Shown piece after piece: positions 23,845 through 34,824 of a stretch of DNA of 64,000 nt (the first letter of the stretch is position 1; every line of letters starts with the position of its first letter). The DNA comes from Phaffia rhodozyma. Its lineage: Eukaryota; Basidiomycota; Tremellomycetes; Cystofilobasidiales; Mrakiaceae. A program made the position numbers and the translations under genes. Under the pieces are notes generated by a model, which made no database searches, had not been told where the DNA came from, and saw only the letters and a program-made list of their open reading frames with translations. Location: the NCBI GenBank assembly GCA_014706385.1, contig JACGZH010000004.1, positions 434,001-498,000 of the forward strand. Direction: 5' to 3'.

Positions 23845-25049
23845 ATGGATATTCGTTGTGCAACTGTGAGAGCTCTAGTTCCTTTTGAATGTCTCCTTTT
23901 TTTTTGTTAGGGGTCCCGTCAAGGCTAACTCAAAGTTCTTTCTTTTCATTTTGGATTTACACTCAAAAAGGTCGAAGACCTGTTCGCACATATTCTCTTT
24001 CCTCACCTTGTGGAATGATCTACTGATCGCTATCTATCATCGGATCACACGTTATCTTTACAGGATAGGGATGCAGAATGCCAACATCTTCAACCTACCA
24101 GAGAACTACACGATGAAATACTGTTCGCCCCAACCTACTTTCTCCTACCTCTCTACTTCCCCTATATTTCGGCTCAAATATATACCTTCAATGCTGATTA
24201 CTTCTCTCTCTTGTTTTGTCTCACCCAATGATGTTCTGAAACATAGACCTTTATCATGCCCTCTCATGGCCTCAGATTTCTTACGTAGCAGAGGACAAAG
24301 CGACAGGCAAGATCGTCGGGTATATTCTCGCCAAAATGTAAGCCCGCTCGCTTTTCTTAACCTCACTCTTCATTCTTTTTCCTTCTTTTTTCTACACCCT
24401 TTGGATAATGAATTGCTCAATCGTTCTCCGACTTGAATTCTTCAACTGATTCGACTGTATGATGAACATTTGGATACTCGTTCCCATAGGGATGAAGATG
24501 CCGAAGCTGATGATCCCCACGGACATGTCACCTCAATATCGGTCCTTCGAACGCATCGACGGCTGGGTATAGCCAACAAGCTTATGAAACAATCCCGTTA
24601 GTCTTCTTGGCTTTCTTTAGCCTATCTATTTACTCCTACCCTTCTTGTACCAACTATCTACTCCTCGTAAGATGTCAACAGCTGTACTCAAAGAGCATGT
24701 AGGCTGATTGTCCGGTCTCAATTCATTCTTCTATTGACATAATCTGATTACAGAGGAAGCAATGGCCGCGATATACAAAGCCAAATACGTTTCTCTCCAT
24801 GTTCGACAAACAAACAGGGCGGCTATCAGTCTTTACAGGGATTCGTTAGGCTTCAAGGTTGTTGATGTTGAGAAAGGATACTGTAGGCAAACTTCTTTTT
24901 ATTCTTCTTTAGGGGACGGAGGGGTCTGAATTAAAAATGAAGTATCTTGAACTGACTGTTATCGTGTCTCTCATTTCCTCTGATTTTGATTCTACGTGTG
25001 AGTAGATGCTGACGGCGAGAATGCGTTTTCTATGAAGCTCTTCTTTTGA
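23845..25049 (+). CDS. NAA10: N-alpha-acetyltransferase 10, catalytic subunit of NatA
   Basis: Seven exons, 23845..23865, 23971..23981, 24064..24122, 24247..24337, 24490..24596, 24754..24882 and 25006..25049, give 153 aa with all phases consistent; exon 2 is only 11 nt. The protein starts [11 protein letters not shown] and runs through [31 protein letters not shown], the acetyl-CoA motif [25 protein letters not shown] and a [15 protein letters not shown] end, a near-textbook ARD1/NAA10. With Naa15 it acetylates N-termini exposed after Met removal (Ala, Ser, Thr, Gly, Cys) at the ribosome. Yeast homologues carry a long C-terminal tail; this one ends right after the GNAT fold, so it is at the short end of the family. 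Confidence 0.97.
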
Positions 25050-25368
25050 ATGATATGTTCCAAGAATCAAGAATCAAGAATCGCTCCGGACCACATGGTC
25101 TACGTACTCTTCCGACTGGGACAATATAAGAATTTTGAGTAAGCTCATACATAGATACAACTTAACAGACGGCTTAAAAATGAGAAGGCTATGAACATAT
25201 AGTAGAATAGATTGTCGGTTGAAGAAAATAAGCAAGAGGAAGCGAGTAGGGACAACGTCTTTGATAAGACGGTTCAAGTTGATCACCAAGGAAGTTGAAG
25301 AGGAGCTAGATTCGTGATATAAAAAAAACACTAGGTCAAGATAAAGAACGCTCGTATATTTGCCCCCA

Positions 25369-26906
25369 TCATCTTGCCCTATTGGATCGGGAGAGGGCAT
25401 GGCGTGAACGGACTAAGAAGGAGAAGGACGAACTAGGAAGATCCTTTCCAAGAACCTCCTCAGCATTCCCAATTCCCTTCGGACCCATCGGCGCCCAGAA
25501 CTGGCCTGTGTGTTTGAGCGTGACGGTGTCTACAAAATCAAGGAAAATTGGCGCTGCAACTTCAGGCTTGACCGCTTATTTCGTTCGATGAATTTGAGAA
25601 GGAAGAGAACGATATGTATTCCAATCAGTAACCTTAATTCCAATACAGGTCTATCGAGACAGATACAATTCATGATGCTTACCTCCACCCTTCTTGTAAT
25701 GGTCTTTCATACCTCCGGTCATATCGGTGATGAGGAACCCAGGCTACATACCCAACGTAGATTGACCGATAAGTTCAATTGTATCAGTTTGCAGATCTTA
25801 AGATGCTAGTAGCAAACCACTTTTCTCACATGAATCATCACAACGGTGACTCCTTTAGGTTTGAGATCATAGGACAATAAATGTCCAACCATATTCGCCG
25901 CAGCTTTGCTGCCATGGTGACCAAACATGCCCCCTCCTTCCTCTGTTCGTCCAGAGCATCGATAAAAACAAAAGGGTTCATGTTTAGCCAATCGTGCTCA
26001 ATGGATGGCAAGAAGAAGAGTGCCTACTGCAGATAGACTGACTTTCGGTTCGGAGCGTGATCGACCCTCCTTCGGAAGTGAGCAGGATCAACTTGGCGTT
26101 GGATGCGAAAGATGATTTAGAGCTGATACACATATCCAAATATGTGGAGTCAATAGAGCGGTTCGTTGATAGGAGTTAATCATCGGTGAAACCCACAGCG
26201 CAGAAGTGATGAATACTGGCCCAACAGCGCAGATCTTGTACCTGAATACGGCAGAAATCCCAGATAGATATGCCGAATTAGTATTGGTATCAAGATCGAG
26301 CCTTTGACAGAGGAAATATACAACTATCTTACATATCCATCTCTGCTTGAAAATCAGGCTCTTTGAACGTCTAATAATATCATACGTTAAGGGCATGGAT
26401 GAGTGAAAAGGATGCCATGATCCTTGATTAATCGGCTGATCCATGTCCTTACCTCTTCTTTGAGCAAACCAGCTACGATGACCGTGAGATCCAACTTGGC
26501 GCCTTCAAGTTTCTCAACCAGTGTTTTGCCCGCACCGGGCTCACCCACATCGATCCCTTCGATTACGTGAACTCCGTCAGGAAAGGTTCCCTCTTTAGCT
26601 GGAGACCTGGTGGTCGCATACCTGTTACAGCCCAGGAAAGCAACAGATCCGATCAGTCAAGGTCAGGGTAGATGAAAGCGTGTCGAGGGAGATTGACAGA
26701 TGCAACACGTACACGGTGGTCCCTCGCTTGTGTAACTCTTTTGTTAGGGCAAGACCAAGACCTCTGTTGGCGCCTACAATGAGCGCTTTGAGCGGAGCGT
26801 ATGCCATTTCTTTGAGATGCGAACCGTTGTATATAACAGATTCAGATGAGGGTGATGATGTGGTGGAAAGATCGAATTGCAAGAATCTCACGGTCGATCG
26901 AATCAT
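25369..26906 (-). CDS. short-chain dehydrogenase/reductase, C-factor (CsgA)-like, with altered catalytic Tyr
   Basis: Eight exons, 26906..26713, 26621..26453, 26370..26333, 26241..26197, 26122..26043, 25942..25830, 25743..25683 and 25559..25369, give 296 aa. An internal ATG at 26807 gives 263 aa, the usual SDR length; the extra 33 residues (MIRSTVRFLQF...) could be a targeting sequence or leader. Seen in the 263-aa numbering: the nucleotide motif G12-A-N-R-G-L-G18, GIDVGEPGAG, LLTSEGGSI near the catalytic Ser, then F-G-H-H-G-S-K155, and PGFLITDMTGG. The Y-x-x-x-K motif is H151-x-x-x-K155, so the proton-donor Tyr is replaced by His. SDRs reduce or oxidise carbonyl/hydroxyl substrates with NAD(P)H; the substrate is not deducible. 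Cytosolic unless the longer start is used. Confidence 0.88.
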
Positions 26907-27085
26907 GTAATCTAATCACATAAAAAAGAGCAGTTAAGTTTCCTTCTTCCCATCCGTTCTTCGGCCGTTCTTCAGCCTTCGCTCCTTCTCAACCCTCTTG
27001 GTTCCTTTGCCTTCTCTCCTTATACATTTATCTCACATACCCATCCTTCGTTGTAATCTTTAACCTGTCTCACGCTGAGTCAGAA
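26907..27085. promoter_or_regulatory. short bidirectional promoter region, SDR / LOG-family gene
   Basis: 179 bp (278 bp if the SDR starts at 26807) between two divergent start codons; pyrimidine-rich toward the LOG gene. Confidence 0.45.
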
Positions 27086-28290
27086 ATGAAAGACTTGATC
27101 GGACCTCTATGTGTGTTGTGAGTCAACGATCGATTGTGTTCTGACAGTGAGAGAAACAACCATGCGCTAGTTCATTCTGATCTCTGGCCATGACTCGACC
27201 ACATCTGAGGATAGTTGCGGCTCATCCAACGGAAAAGATGAAGCATATAGATCTGCAGCCAGATGTATGTGTATGAAAGCTTTCCGTGCGTATAACTCCC
27301 TAAACTCACTCATATCTATCTCTTCTTTTTTGGTACAGCTGTTGGCAAGGCCTTAGCCGAAGCAAACATCCCTTTGATCTACGGAGGGGGAACATCTGGA
27401 CTGATGGGGCTGACCGCGGCTTCTGCGGTCGAAGCGGGAGGTGAAGTTCATGGGATCATTCCTAGAGCTTTTCTGGGCCCGGGTGAGCAGGGCGTGCCAA
27501 CCTTGTCGGACAAGGATGAGTCAACAGGTCGAACAGGTCAGCTGAAGGGCGGAAAAACCTCGGTTGTCGGTGGAATGCACGAGGTGAAATACATCTTTGC
27601 TACTCGTTATTGTAAAGTTCTTGTTGATTGACCTTTTTCCCGAGATGTCTTTTCTCATCTTTGTTGAGAGCAGAGGAAGACGCTGATGGCAAAGTTGGCG
27701 ACGGGTGGATTCGTCGTGTTGCCTGGAGGATTTGGAACTTTTGAAGAAGTGAGCTACTATGTTACTTCTCTCTTTCTTTTTCTATACACTGGCCTTTTTG
27801 GACTGACTTGAGTCTTGCAAATTTATTCACGATCGATAGGCGATGGAAATGACGACGTGGTCTCAACTCGGAATTCATTTCAACCGACCGGTATTGATTC
27901 TTTCCGTTCGAGGTTTCTATGCTCCATTGAAGGAACAAATCTTGTTGGCTTGCAGGGAAGGATTTATACATGTACGTTCGCACGTCCACTTGACGAATCG
28001 TCTTTATGAATTTAGTTTCTCATGTCTTTGGGTGCTCAACGGCGATTCAACTTTCATCAAACAAGGAAAAGAATCTGGGTTTGATCAAGTTTGTCGAGGC
28101 AGAAGATGTACGTCCTGAAGTACATGTGCCTTTCTTTTGTCTGTACACGATATACTAACTACGTTCCTGATTCGATTTGACTGACGGACCATAGGAAGCG
28201 GATTGGGGTGCACTCACAGTCAAGACGTTCAGGGAATGGGAATGGGATGCGGATGCTGGCTACAAGGGGTTGGACTGGGCTTCTTCGTAG
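27086..28290 (+). CDS. LOG-family phosphoribohydrolase (lysine-decarboxylase-like fold)
   Basis: Seven exons, 27086..27117, 27215..27264, 27339..27583, 27674..27748, 27840..27971, 28066..28107 and 28195..28290, give 223 aa, phase-consistent. Seen: CVFCGSSNGKDEAYRSAA, LIYGGGTSGLMGLTA, then ERKTLMAKLATGGFVVLPGG followed by FGTFEE (the PGGxGTxxE motif with the catalytic Arg/Glu), and TWSQLGIHFNRPVLI. LOG proteins hydrolyse cytokinin riboside 5'-monophosphate to the free base; in most fungi the true substrate may be another nucleotide monophosphate. A ~25-residue insertion (PGEQGVPTLSDKDESTGRTG) lies between the two motifs where plant LOGs are shorter. The acceptor of the 28066 exon (AAG) could shift by six bases without changing frame. 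Cytosolic. Confidence 0.92.
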
Positions 28291-28916
28291 ATGTACAGGA
28301 CTAGATGGGTGATTCTACACGGATAAATGTACTGATGCAATATCCAGACTCTTGAACGTGGAGCGTCGGAGAGAAGCGATCAACTAATCGTAGCGAGAAA
28401 CACAATTTGATCACATAGAATATAGACGCGCCTGCTTTTTCCCACTTCGCCATCTCTTCACTCCCGATCTCGATGAACTAACAGATGAAAACCATTCATC
28501 GAGTAATCTCTGGCCATCTACTCTTCCTTTTCAATGTGACCGATCGATCCTGCCTGATCGTCTTTTGTTTGATATCGTGTGACCTAACTTACATCACCTC
28601 TTTTGTTATCGATCATCCTCACTGACAGATTAGACCAACCCCGATCACACTAGCAGTTCTCATGCATGCAGATGATAATCATTCCACTCCATCATATCAC
28701 GTCACATCGAACACGACTTCCGATCTCGAGAGCCCTGTTTGTTATTCATGATGTTGACGACAGGTCTGATCCTTCGCTTCAAGGTCTTGTCAAAAGTCTA
28801 TATAAACGATGTGTGGATGGTCTGGTCTTGTGCACTTATCACCATCACATATCCTCTCTAACTGAATCCAAATCGATCCAACCAAACTCTTATACGTTTC
28901 AACCTTACACACCAAC
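28291..28916. other. intergenic, Con-6 promoter region
   Basis: 626 bp with no recognised gene. A TATA-like TATATAAA at about 28798-28805, with the ATG at 28917, fits the upstream region of an inducible gene (inference). Confidence 0.4.
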
Positions 28917-29344
28917 ATGTCTGAAGCACAAGTTCTTGGAGGATACAAGGCCACCTTGTCCAACCCTAACACCTCCGATGAGGCCAAGGTTCGTATGCTT
29001 CTTCTCTTGCTCCTGCCCAGACATGATCTCTTTGAATTCGTTCACTATTTCCCATTCTTCCAGGAGCACGCCCAGCAAGTTCTTGACGGATCGGCTGAGC
29101 CTACTTCCCACTCCACTGGTTCTTCCGAGGAAGCCAACCAGGGCAACGTCCTTGGGTCAGTCTTTGTCTGACATCTACGTCTAGTTCATCTTTCTCATAA
29201 CCACTCCGTTCCTAACGGTTCAATCTCTTCTTTCTCCTTGTCTGTTCAATCTTTAGTGGTCACAAAGCCAACCTCGCGAACCCCAACACGTCGGAGGAGT
29301 CCAAGGAGAACTCCCGAAAGATTCTGGAGGATGCTCGTGCTTAA
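28917..29344 (+). CDS. Con-6 (conidiation protein 6) family small protein, 83 aa
   Basis: Three exons, 28917..28988, 29064..29155 and 29257..29344, give 83 aa. It holds two copies of the Con-6 motif: GYKATLSNPNTSDEAKEHAQ then VLD, and GHKANLANPNTSEESKENSR then KILE, joined by a Ser/Thr-rich linker. Con-6 of Neurospora is a small hydrophilic protein made during conidiation and stress; homologues are abundant in stressed or dormant fungal cells, with unknown molecular role. Strong compact promoter features and small size fit a highly expressed stress protein. Confidence 0.92.
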
Positions 29345-29660
29345 ATATCGAGCCCACTGTACACTCGACTCGCTCAATCACTGTATTTTGTGCTTTGCCT
29401 ATGTATGAAGTAATAGCCTTTGCTTTCGTTCCCTCGTTCTTTGTTTCTTTCTAACATTCAAATCAATTCTTCAGGAGATTTATCAGGATCAAAGTCGATA
29501 CATCGCGATATGCTACATAAAAAAAGTACTATAATGATACAGTGGATAAACAGAACGTTAAATATCGTGTCCAGCACGAATTCGACAAGAAACGATCGAA
29601 CTAAACAAATCGAATATACGTATTAAGAAGAAGGAAATGAAGTTGAGGGGGGAAAACTAT

Positions 29661-31260
29661 CTAGAGCCCTCGGTAGAGTCCAACCTGGGCATCCATTCGA
29701 ACAGCCTGGCCAAGCGTAAACCCCGTCATGCATGAGTCGTAACTGTAATCCATGAACTACATAAAATCCACGATACATTGATCAGTTCTTCTCTGTCCAA
29801 TTATGTCTTTGCGCAAAGAACAGGATTAGGGTGACAAGAGGAAACAAACGTTACTGATCAAATCATCTTGGCTTCCAGGGCAAGTTCTCTTTCCTACAGG
29901 GCATCCCTGGGTGGGAACACCCTCTGAGGGAGTGTCTGACACGAAGTCTCCATCGCCGGAGCAGCCGCCTTGAAAGGTACTTTGGGAGATAAGAGAGAAA
30001 CCCGACAAAGATGTATGAGTTCGGAAGTTTAGTAAAGAGTAGAACAGTTGAGAAGAACTGAAGAGAAAGCGTACTGGTATAATCCTAACCAGTGTCCAAT
30101 CTAAGCGAGATGCGCGATAGCTTGTTGTCAGGATATATTGGACCGATCATAGGGAATAGAAGAGAAGCGAATGGCAAGATCAAACCTCATGCACGGCTGT
30201 TCTTCCCAGATTGTAATTCGTAGTAGACTATATGAAGAAGAACATGGAGGTAGACGCAAAGGCTCAGAAGATCCACCCGTATAAGAGCAAAAGTCAAGTG
30301 AAAGGAAGATCGAGATAGAAAACTTACCCCTCCTGGCAGAGAGCTGAAGAGAACAACAACGCCATCGTCTTTAGGTGCACTCGCGTACGTCGAGGGAAAT
30401 GTTGCATATCCCAATAGACCCTTGCCGCTGCCTGATTTGAATCCAGAGGTGTACAGATTCAACGAAGCAGATCCGCCTTTACGAAGAGCGGCTTTCATCT
30501 CTGCCTGTTGAGTGCTAGATATAAACAACCAGAGTGGTTAGGAAGGCCTAAATCATAAAAGTTGAATGGAAAACCTGGAGCAGGACTCACGTTTCAGGAC
30601 CAACGTTGTTGAACCAGTCAGAGTTCACCGTCCAGTCTGTAGAGACTGGTTTGGTGAGAACGTTGCAAGAATAAGAGGGGGAGAGAATCATGGTCAACTT
30701 TGATTACAGTAGTCAAGAAGATCAGGAACGATGCATACTTAAAGAGAACCCAAAATTGGATGACGCGTAGTCGTCGTTGAGGACGCCGATTTGATCGTTG
30801 ACCATCTCGGAGGTAAGGTAACCACCGGATAAATCTGGTACAGGAAAGATATTACCCAAGAGACTCAACAGCTTTGAGTATATCAGATCACGGTAGATTC
30901 CATTGAATAGTTATAAATAACAAACCGGTGGATTCAGAAATCACATGAAAGTACACGTCGATAGTCGTTGTTGATCGTGGTAGGACCGGCCTGGAGATAG
31001 TGCGGAAGCGCTCAATCTCTTTTACCCTCGCTTCTCTTCAGATACCACAGAATCAAATACATACGCTTGTCAGTCGATATTGACAAGAAGTGTGACATAT
31101 TAGGTGCTTACACGGCCTGATCGATATCGGCCGCATTGGAGTGAGTTGTACCGCATCGAGTAACAGCGGGAGTCATATGGGAGCTTGGAGCGGCCCAAAC
31201 GCCTAGTTGAGCCATCATGCCCAAAGAGATGGAAGAGACAAAGAGTGCTGAGTTTCCCAT
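29661..31260 (-). CDS. secreted M43-family zinc metalloprotease
   Basis: Nine exons, 31260..31112, 30990..30926, 30834..30739, 30645..30591, 30514..30328, 30227..30186, 30100..30075, 29979..29850 and 29756..29661, give 281 aa with all phases consistent. The N-terminus ([20 protein letters not shown], then VWAAP) is a signal peptide. The extended zinc motif [11 protein letters not shown] is intact but split by an intron after HE, and the Met-turn follows in [11 protein letters not shown]. Other family landmarks are [38 protein letters not shown] and paired cysteines after GGCSGDGD. M43 (cytophagalysin/pappalysin) fungal members (MEP-like) are extracellular endoproteases used in nutrition or host-tissue breakdown. 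No long propeptide is seen; the N-terminal ~60 residues may serve as one. Confidence 0.93.
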
Positions 31261-32467
31261 AGCAAGGATTTGACGTGATAGAACAGGGATGGGGATTAAA
31301 TATAAACGAGTGTGGGGATGATGTATCTAGATGGAACCAGCCGAAGAAGAGAAGAAAGCCTGTTGAAAAGAAAAGAAAGTTAAGTAAGGAAGTGTTAGTA
31401 GGTAAAGAACGATGGATATAAAATAAAAGAGACTTCCTTTTTCTTTCCCAAGGAAGCAATCTCTTTTATACAGTTCATCCATAGGCGGGTAGAGTAAGAA
31501 GGGAGCGAATTTCAAAAGCGGATAGACTAATTCGTCATAGCTACCCGCCGAATTGGTGGTGTTGAGAACGGGAGACGCCTTTTCGTGAATTCGGAGGCGG
31601 GAATAAGCGGAATATATATGTGTATAGAGTGAGCATAGCAGGGTATCTCGAGTTGATTAGATGAAAGCGAACAAAATCGACAATTGAGTAGGTGTGCCGA
31701 CGAAGATGTTGAGCGAAAAACAAATCGAATCAAGCATTTTTAGGCAATGACAATCAGATTAGATAGTAGCTGTTCATCATGTTACATATAATTAATGGTT
31801 ACAGTTCGATCGCTTGCCATTGTCCGATCATACGCGAGAATGCGCGGTCTGAGCAACACACCCGAAGAACCCGATGTTTAGATTTCCTCCTTCAGACGGC
31901 GAGGTCGAATAACTAACTTCGTGATAAACACAGGCATCTATGCTGTTCTCTCTATTCTGATATTAATTAATATCGCCGAGGACGCGTACTACAGAAACAG
32001 AACCCCCAAGGTGGAAATATTACCTTCTGTGTTCTGAACGCCTTGCCTCTTTGATCCACGACCACGACCACGATTATAATCTGGAAGCTTGTTCTTTCCA
32101 TCTCCTGTTCATTGCTGTCGAGACTCTCTTCCGCTCATAATCTTACGAAAATTTTCGTCCACAGATCTTTATCTCAAAGTGTGAACAGCTCGAAGTCGAA
32201 ACCTATTGACGGCAAGGTCCACTTCAAAATATTTCTTCCTTTAGGACAATGGGTCAGTTTATCTCGGTATGGTTCCACTTTGAGAGAGGATCAGAGGCTC
32301 ATACTACTTAATATAGATCTCTCTGGATTTCTTATAGATCCTTCTTCAGGTGAACCCTTGTCAGGCAAGTCCCGAAGGTTTTTAATTATACAACATTTCG
32401 CATGTGCTCGTTCTGTCTCGGGACAAGTTCTAACTCGATCTTGTCTCGACTCATCCTTCGTACCCAG
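31261..32467. other. intergenic and unresolved 5' end of the next gene
   Basis: About 1.2 kb upstream of the Ser/Pro-rich gene. ATGGGTCAGTTTATCTCG at 32249-32266, followed by a GTATGG donor-like site, could be a first exon (MGQFIS, a possible N-myristoylation start), but I could not find a phase-consistent path from it to the main exon. No other coding signal. Confidence 0.35.
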
Positions 32468-33297
32468 ACCTCTCACTCTCTCTGTCCGAGATTCCTCCTA
32501 TACCTCGTCAACCTCGCGAGCGTCCTGTTTTTCGTCGATTCGCTTCAGACTCATCTGCCACTTCCTTCTCCTCCACCTTGACCCAATCGTCTTCGGTGTC
32601 ACCCGTCTCGTCCACCTCGAGGTCCTCTGCTTCGTCACCTACCGGTCTAAATACATTGCCATCACCAAAAGCAACAACACCGACAGCAACGTCTTCCTTA
32701 TCCGCCCTACCCCGTCCAACTCGACCAGGCGGTCGCTCTACGACAAGAACATCCTTTGTCGGCTCAGCCAGTGAATTTCTCCGGGCAGCCCCAGCACAGG
32801 CACCGGTGCCTGAACGATTAAAAAACTCGGTGTTGATTACGTGGGATCAATCTCCTTTCCATCATCGAGCCACCGGTTCCTCCGGCAGGTCGGTCCATCC
32901 TAATCACTCGAGTTATCAGGGTAATTTATCTGGTGGTTCTCGATTTAGTGGTCCGCCAATTTCTCCTAATTCACCTCCAAGTCCGTCGACACCGTCCAGC
33001 TCGGCATCCTGTTACTTTTCCTCTGCCAATTCTGGTAGTCAAAATTGGATGCCTTACGGTCAGGACACCATCCCTTTGGCAGGCGCTAAGTCTAATCGGG
33101 TAGAAAAGGAGCAGGCTAGACGGAAGCTTGACTGCGAGGCATACTCAGCCTGGGTTGGGCCGTCTGCTGGACCGGACGAACGAGTGAGTAGCGGGATGGG
33201 GAGTCAGGCATGGGGAGATATGGGGTTGAATCTAGATAGTCTCGATGAATTGATGAGCGGAGGACCAAAGGGTCGCGTGAGGAGCAGAAGCCGATAA
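32468..33297 (+). CDS. Ser/Pro-rich protein of unknown function (5' end unresolved)
   Basis: The main exon begins after the acceptor CCCAG at 32463-32467 and runs to the stop at 33297, about 276 codons. The frame shows LSLSEIPPIPRQPRERPVF, a Ser/Thr-rich block, SASEFLRAAPAQAPV, SVLITWDQSPFHHRATGSSG, a Pro/Ser block, EKEQARRKLDCEAYSAWVGP, and an end SLDELMSGGPKGRVRSRSR. No ATG opens this frame before 33050, so at least one upstream exon is needed. I do not recognise a family. The composition suggests a disordered regulatory protein; function unknown. Convergent with the VOC gene, 248 bp away. Confidence 0.5.
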
Positions 33298-33545
33298 ATC
33301 TTCCTTGTTGAAGAAAGGACTAAACCTCATTTGTTTTCTTCTATGATTTCTCTCCCATGTTATCTTATCCTTATATTCCGATCGCTGTTTCGTGTTCGTT
33401 TTCGTTCGGATCCGTATGTTGTTGTATATATATATGTGTGTACTTTCCTCCATATAGATGGCTGTCCTTTTTCTGGATTTCTTTTACGGATAAGAAGGAG
33501 CCAGTCGTAAGCGAATCGTCTTCTCTTCATCTTGATAAAACATTT

Positions 33546-34343
33546 CTAAATGCCAGCGAATTCCAATCTGTTTCCCGCAAAATCCCTGATGAAGAACCTG
33601 TCCCCCTTCCGACTTCCAAACACCACTTGTTCTCTCGACTCTCCTTCAGGGGTGGCCAACATAGGTGATTGATCGCGAGTGACAGCGGAGCAGGCGGCAG
33701 GATGACCTGATGTAGCAAACTCGTCCAGTCGATCAGCCAGAACAGCAAGATCGGTGTATGGAAGGACGAAGCAGGGATGTTGTCGGCCGGAAGATCGAAT
33801 TTCGAATGTATCCTTAGATGATACGTATTCCAAAGAGATATGAATCTGGATTGGCCATGCGCCACAGCGGGAACAAAGATGATGCCCATACGAGAGACGA
33901 GAATAAAGAAAGAGTTAGCAAAGTTGAATCTTGGTTCTTGCAAAACATGATTCGAATTCCTACTTGTTGACCGGATATTCCCAGTGCGAACCAACGAAGT
34001 TTGCCGATCATATCAGAAGGAACGTCGTCTTGTTCTTTAGTGTTGTCATCCAACCACCCGGGTCCCCAAGTCCGAATTTGGTCAGTCACTAGTGGACACC
34101 AGAATGACATTCAGAAGAGATCCTACTCAGTCCAATAACTTCGCCGTAAAGTTTATCAGCCAACTCCAACGGATCTTGATCCTTCCAATCCGAACGACCG
34201 CTATAGACATTTGGTTGACCAATCAGTAATTGCTATCAAGGTAGTTTTATTATGAATCTGAATGAAACCAGGGTGATAGAGAAAAAGAGAAAGACGTACA
34301 CAGTGAGATTAACGTGTTGAAGGCCTGTAATCAAGGTTCCCAT
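33546..34343 (-). CDS. VOC (glyoxalase/bleomycin-resistance/dioxygenase fold) family protein, 190 aa
   Basis: Four exons, 34343..34302, 34232..34127, 34088..33964 and 33845..33546, give 190 aa in phase. The start ATG leads straight into GLQHVNLT, the first beta strand with a metal-ligand His (H10). Then come DPLELADKLYGEVIGL, LRWFALGISGQQIHISLEYV, RQHPCFVLPYTDLAVLADRL and FFIRDFAGNRLEF, whose Glu186 is the usual last metal ligand. The family holds glyoxalases, extradiol dioxygenases and resistance proteins; the specific reaction cannot be told. Alternative upstream frames (34350-34690) do not splice in phase and were left out. Transcribed in the same direction as the MDR gene but not an obvious unit with it. 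Confidence 0.85.
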
Positions 34344-34824
34344 ACGATTTTTAGTTGGGTGACAGAGATTCGAATCAGACCATTCGTTGTCAAAAATCAA
34401 CGCCAGAACCATCTGGAAAAATATAAAACTATCAGACGAAGGAAGGGAGAAAATCACTGACCAGTGAGCATATTGTATTCGGTTGTATGAGACTGATGGA
34501 GTGTGGGTGTGATTGTTGAAGTGGAGAACTCCATCGATTGAAAATCGAAACTAGATGAACCGGACATCGGCCCGGTTCTCTCGTTCTCTTCATCCAGAAC
34601 CGCGTTCTGTTTCGTTGTCTCTGTCGCAGATACATCTAGACATGTACATTTTCTGATCGAATCACATTCTATGAGATAGAATCGCATATATACACAACAA
34701 TTTATATATTATTAGTTCATTGAGCTTGCCTCAATCAGCATAAAGACGTCAATTATAGATAAAGAGCAAGGATGACACGCGAGATAAGATAAGAAGAGGT
34801 AGATTAAAAACGAGAAAGAATGTA
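34344..34824. other. intergenic between two minus-strand genes
   Basis: 481 bp. A Ser/Thr-rich frame (about 34454-34570) looks mildly protein-like but joins the VOC exons only out of phase; it is probably leader sequence. Otherwise AT-rich, with nothing recognised. Confidence 0.4.

Noticed and set aside
33814..33964. Frame GQQVGIRIMFCKNQDSTL... after the VOC third exon
   Set aside because: It reads into an intron; splicing CAA/GTAGGA to CCAG/ATTCATATC restores the family motif GQQIHI.
34430..34690. Ser/Thr-rich exon (MSGSSSFDFQSMEF...) as the N-terminus of the VOC protein
   Set aside because: Its donor leaves phase 1 while the next exon needs phase 0; the VOC fold starts cleanly at the ATG at 34343.
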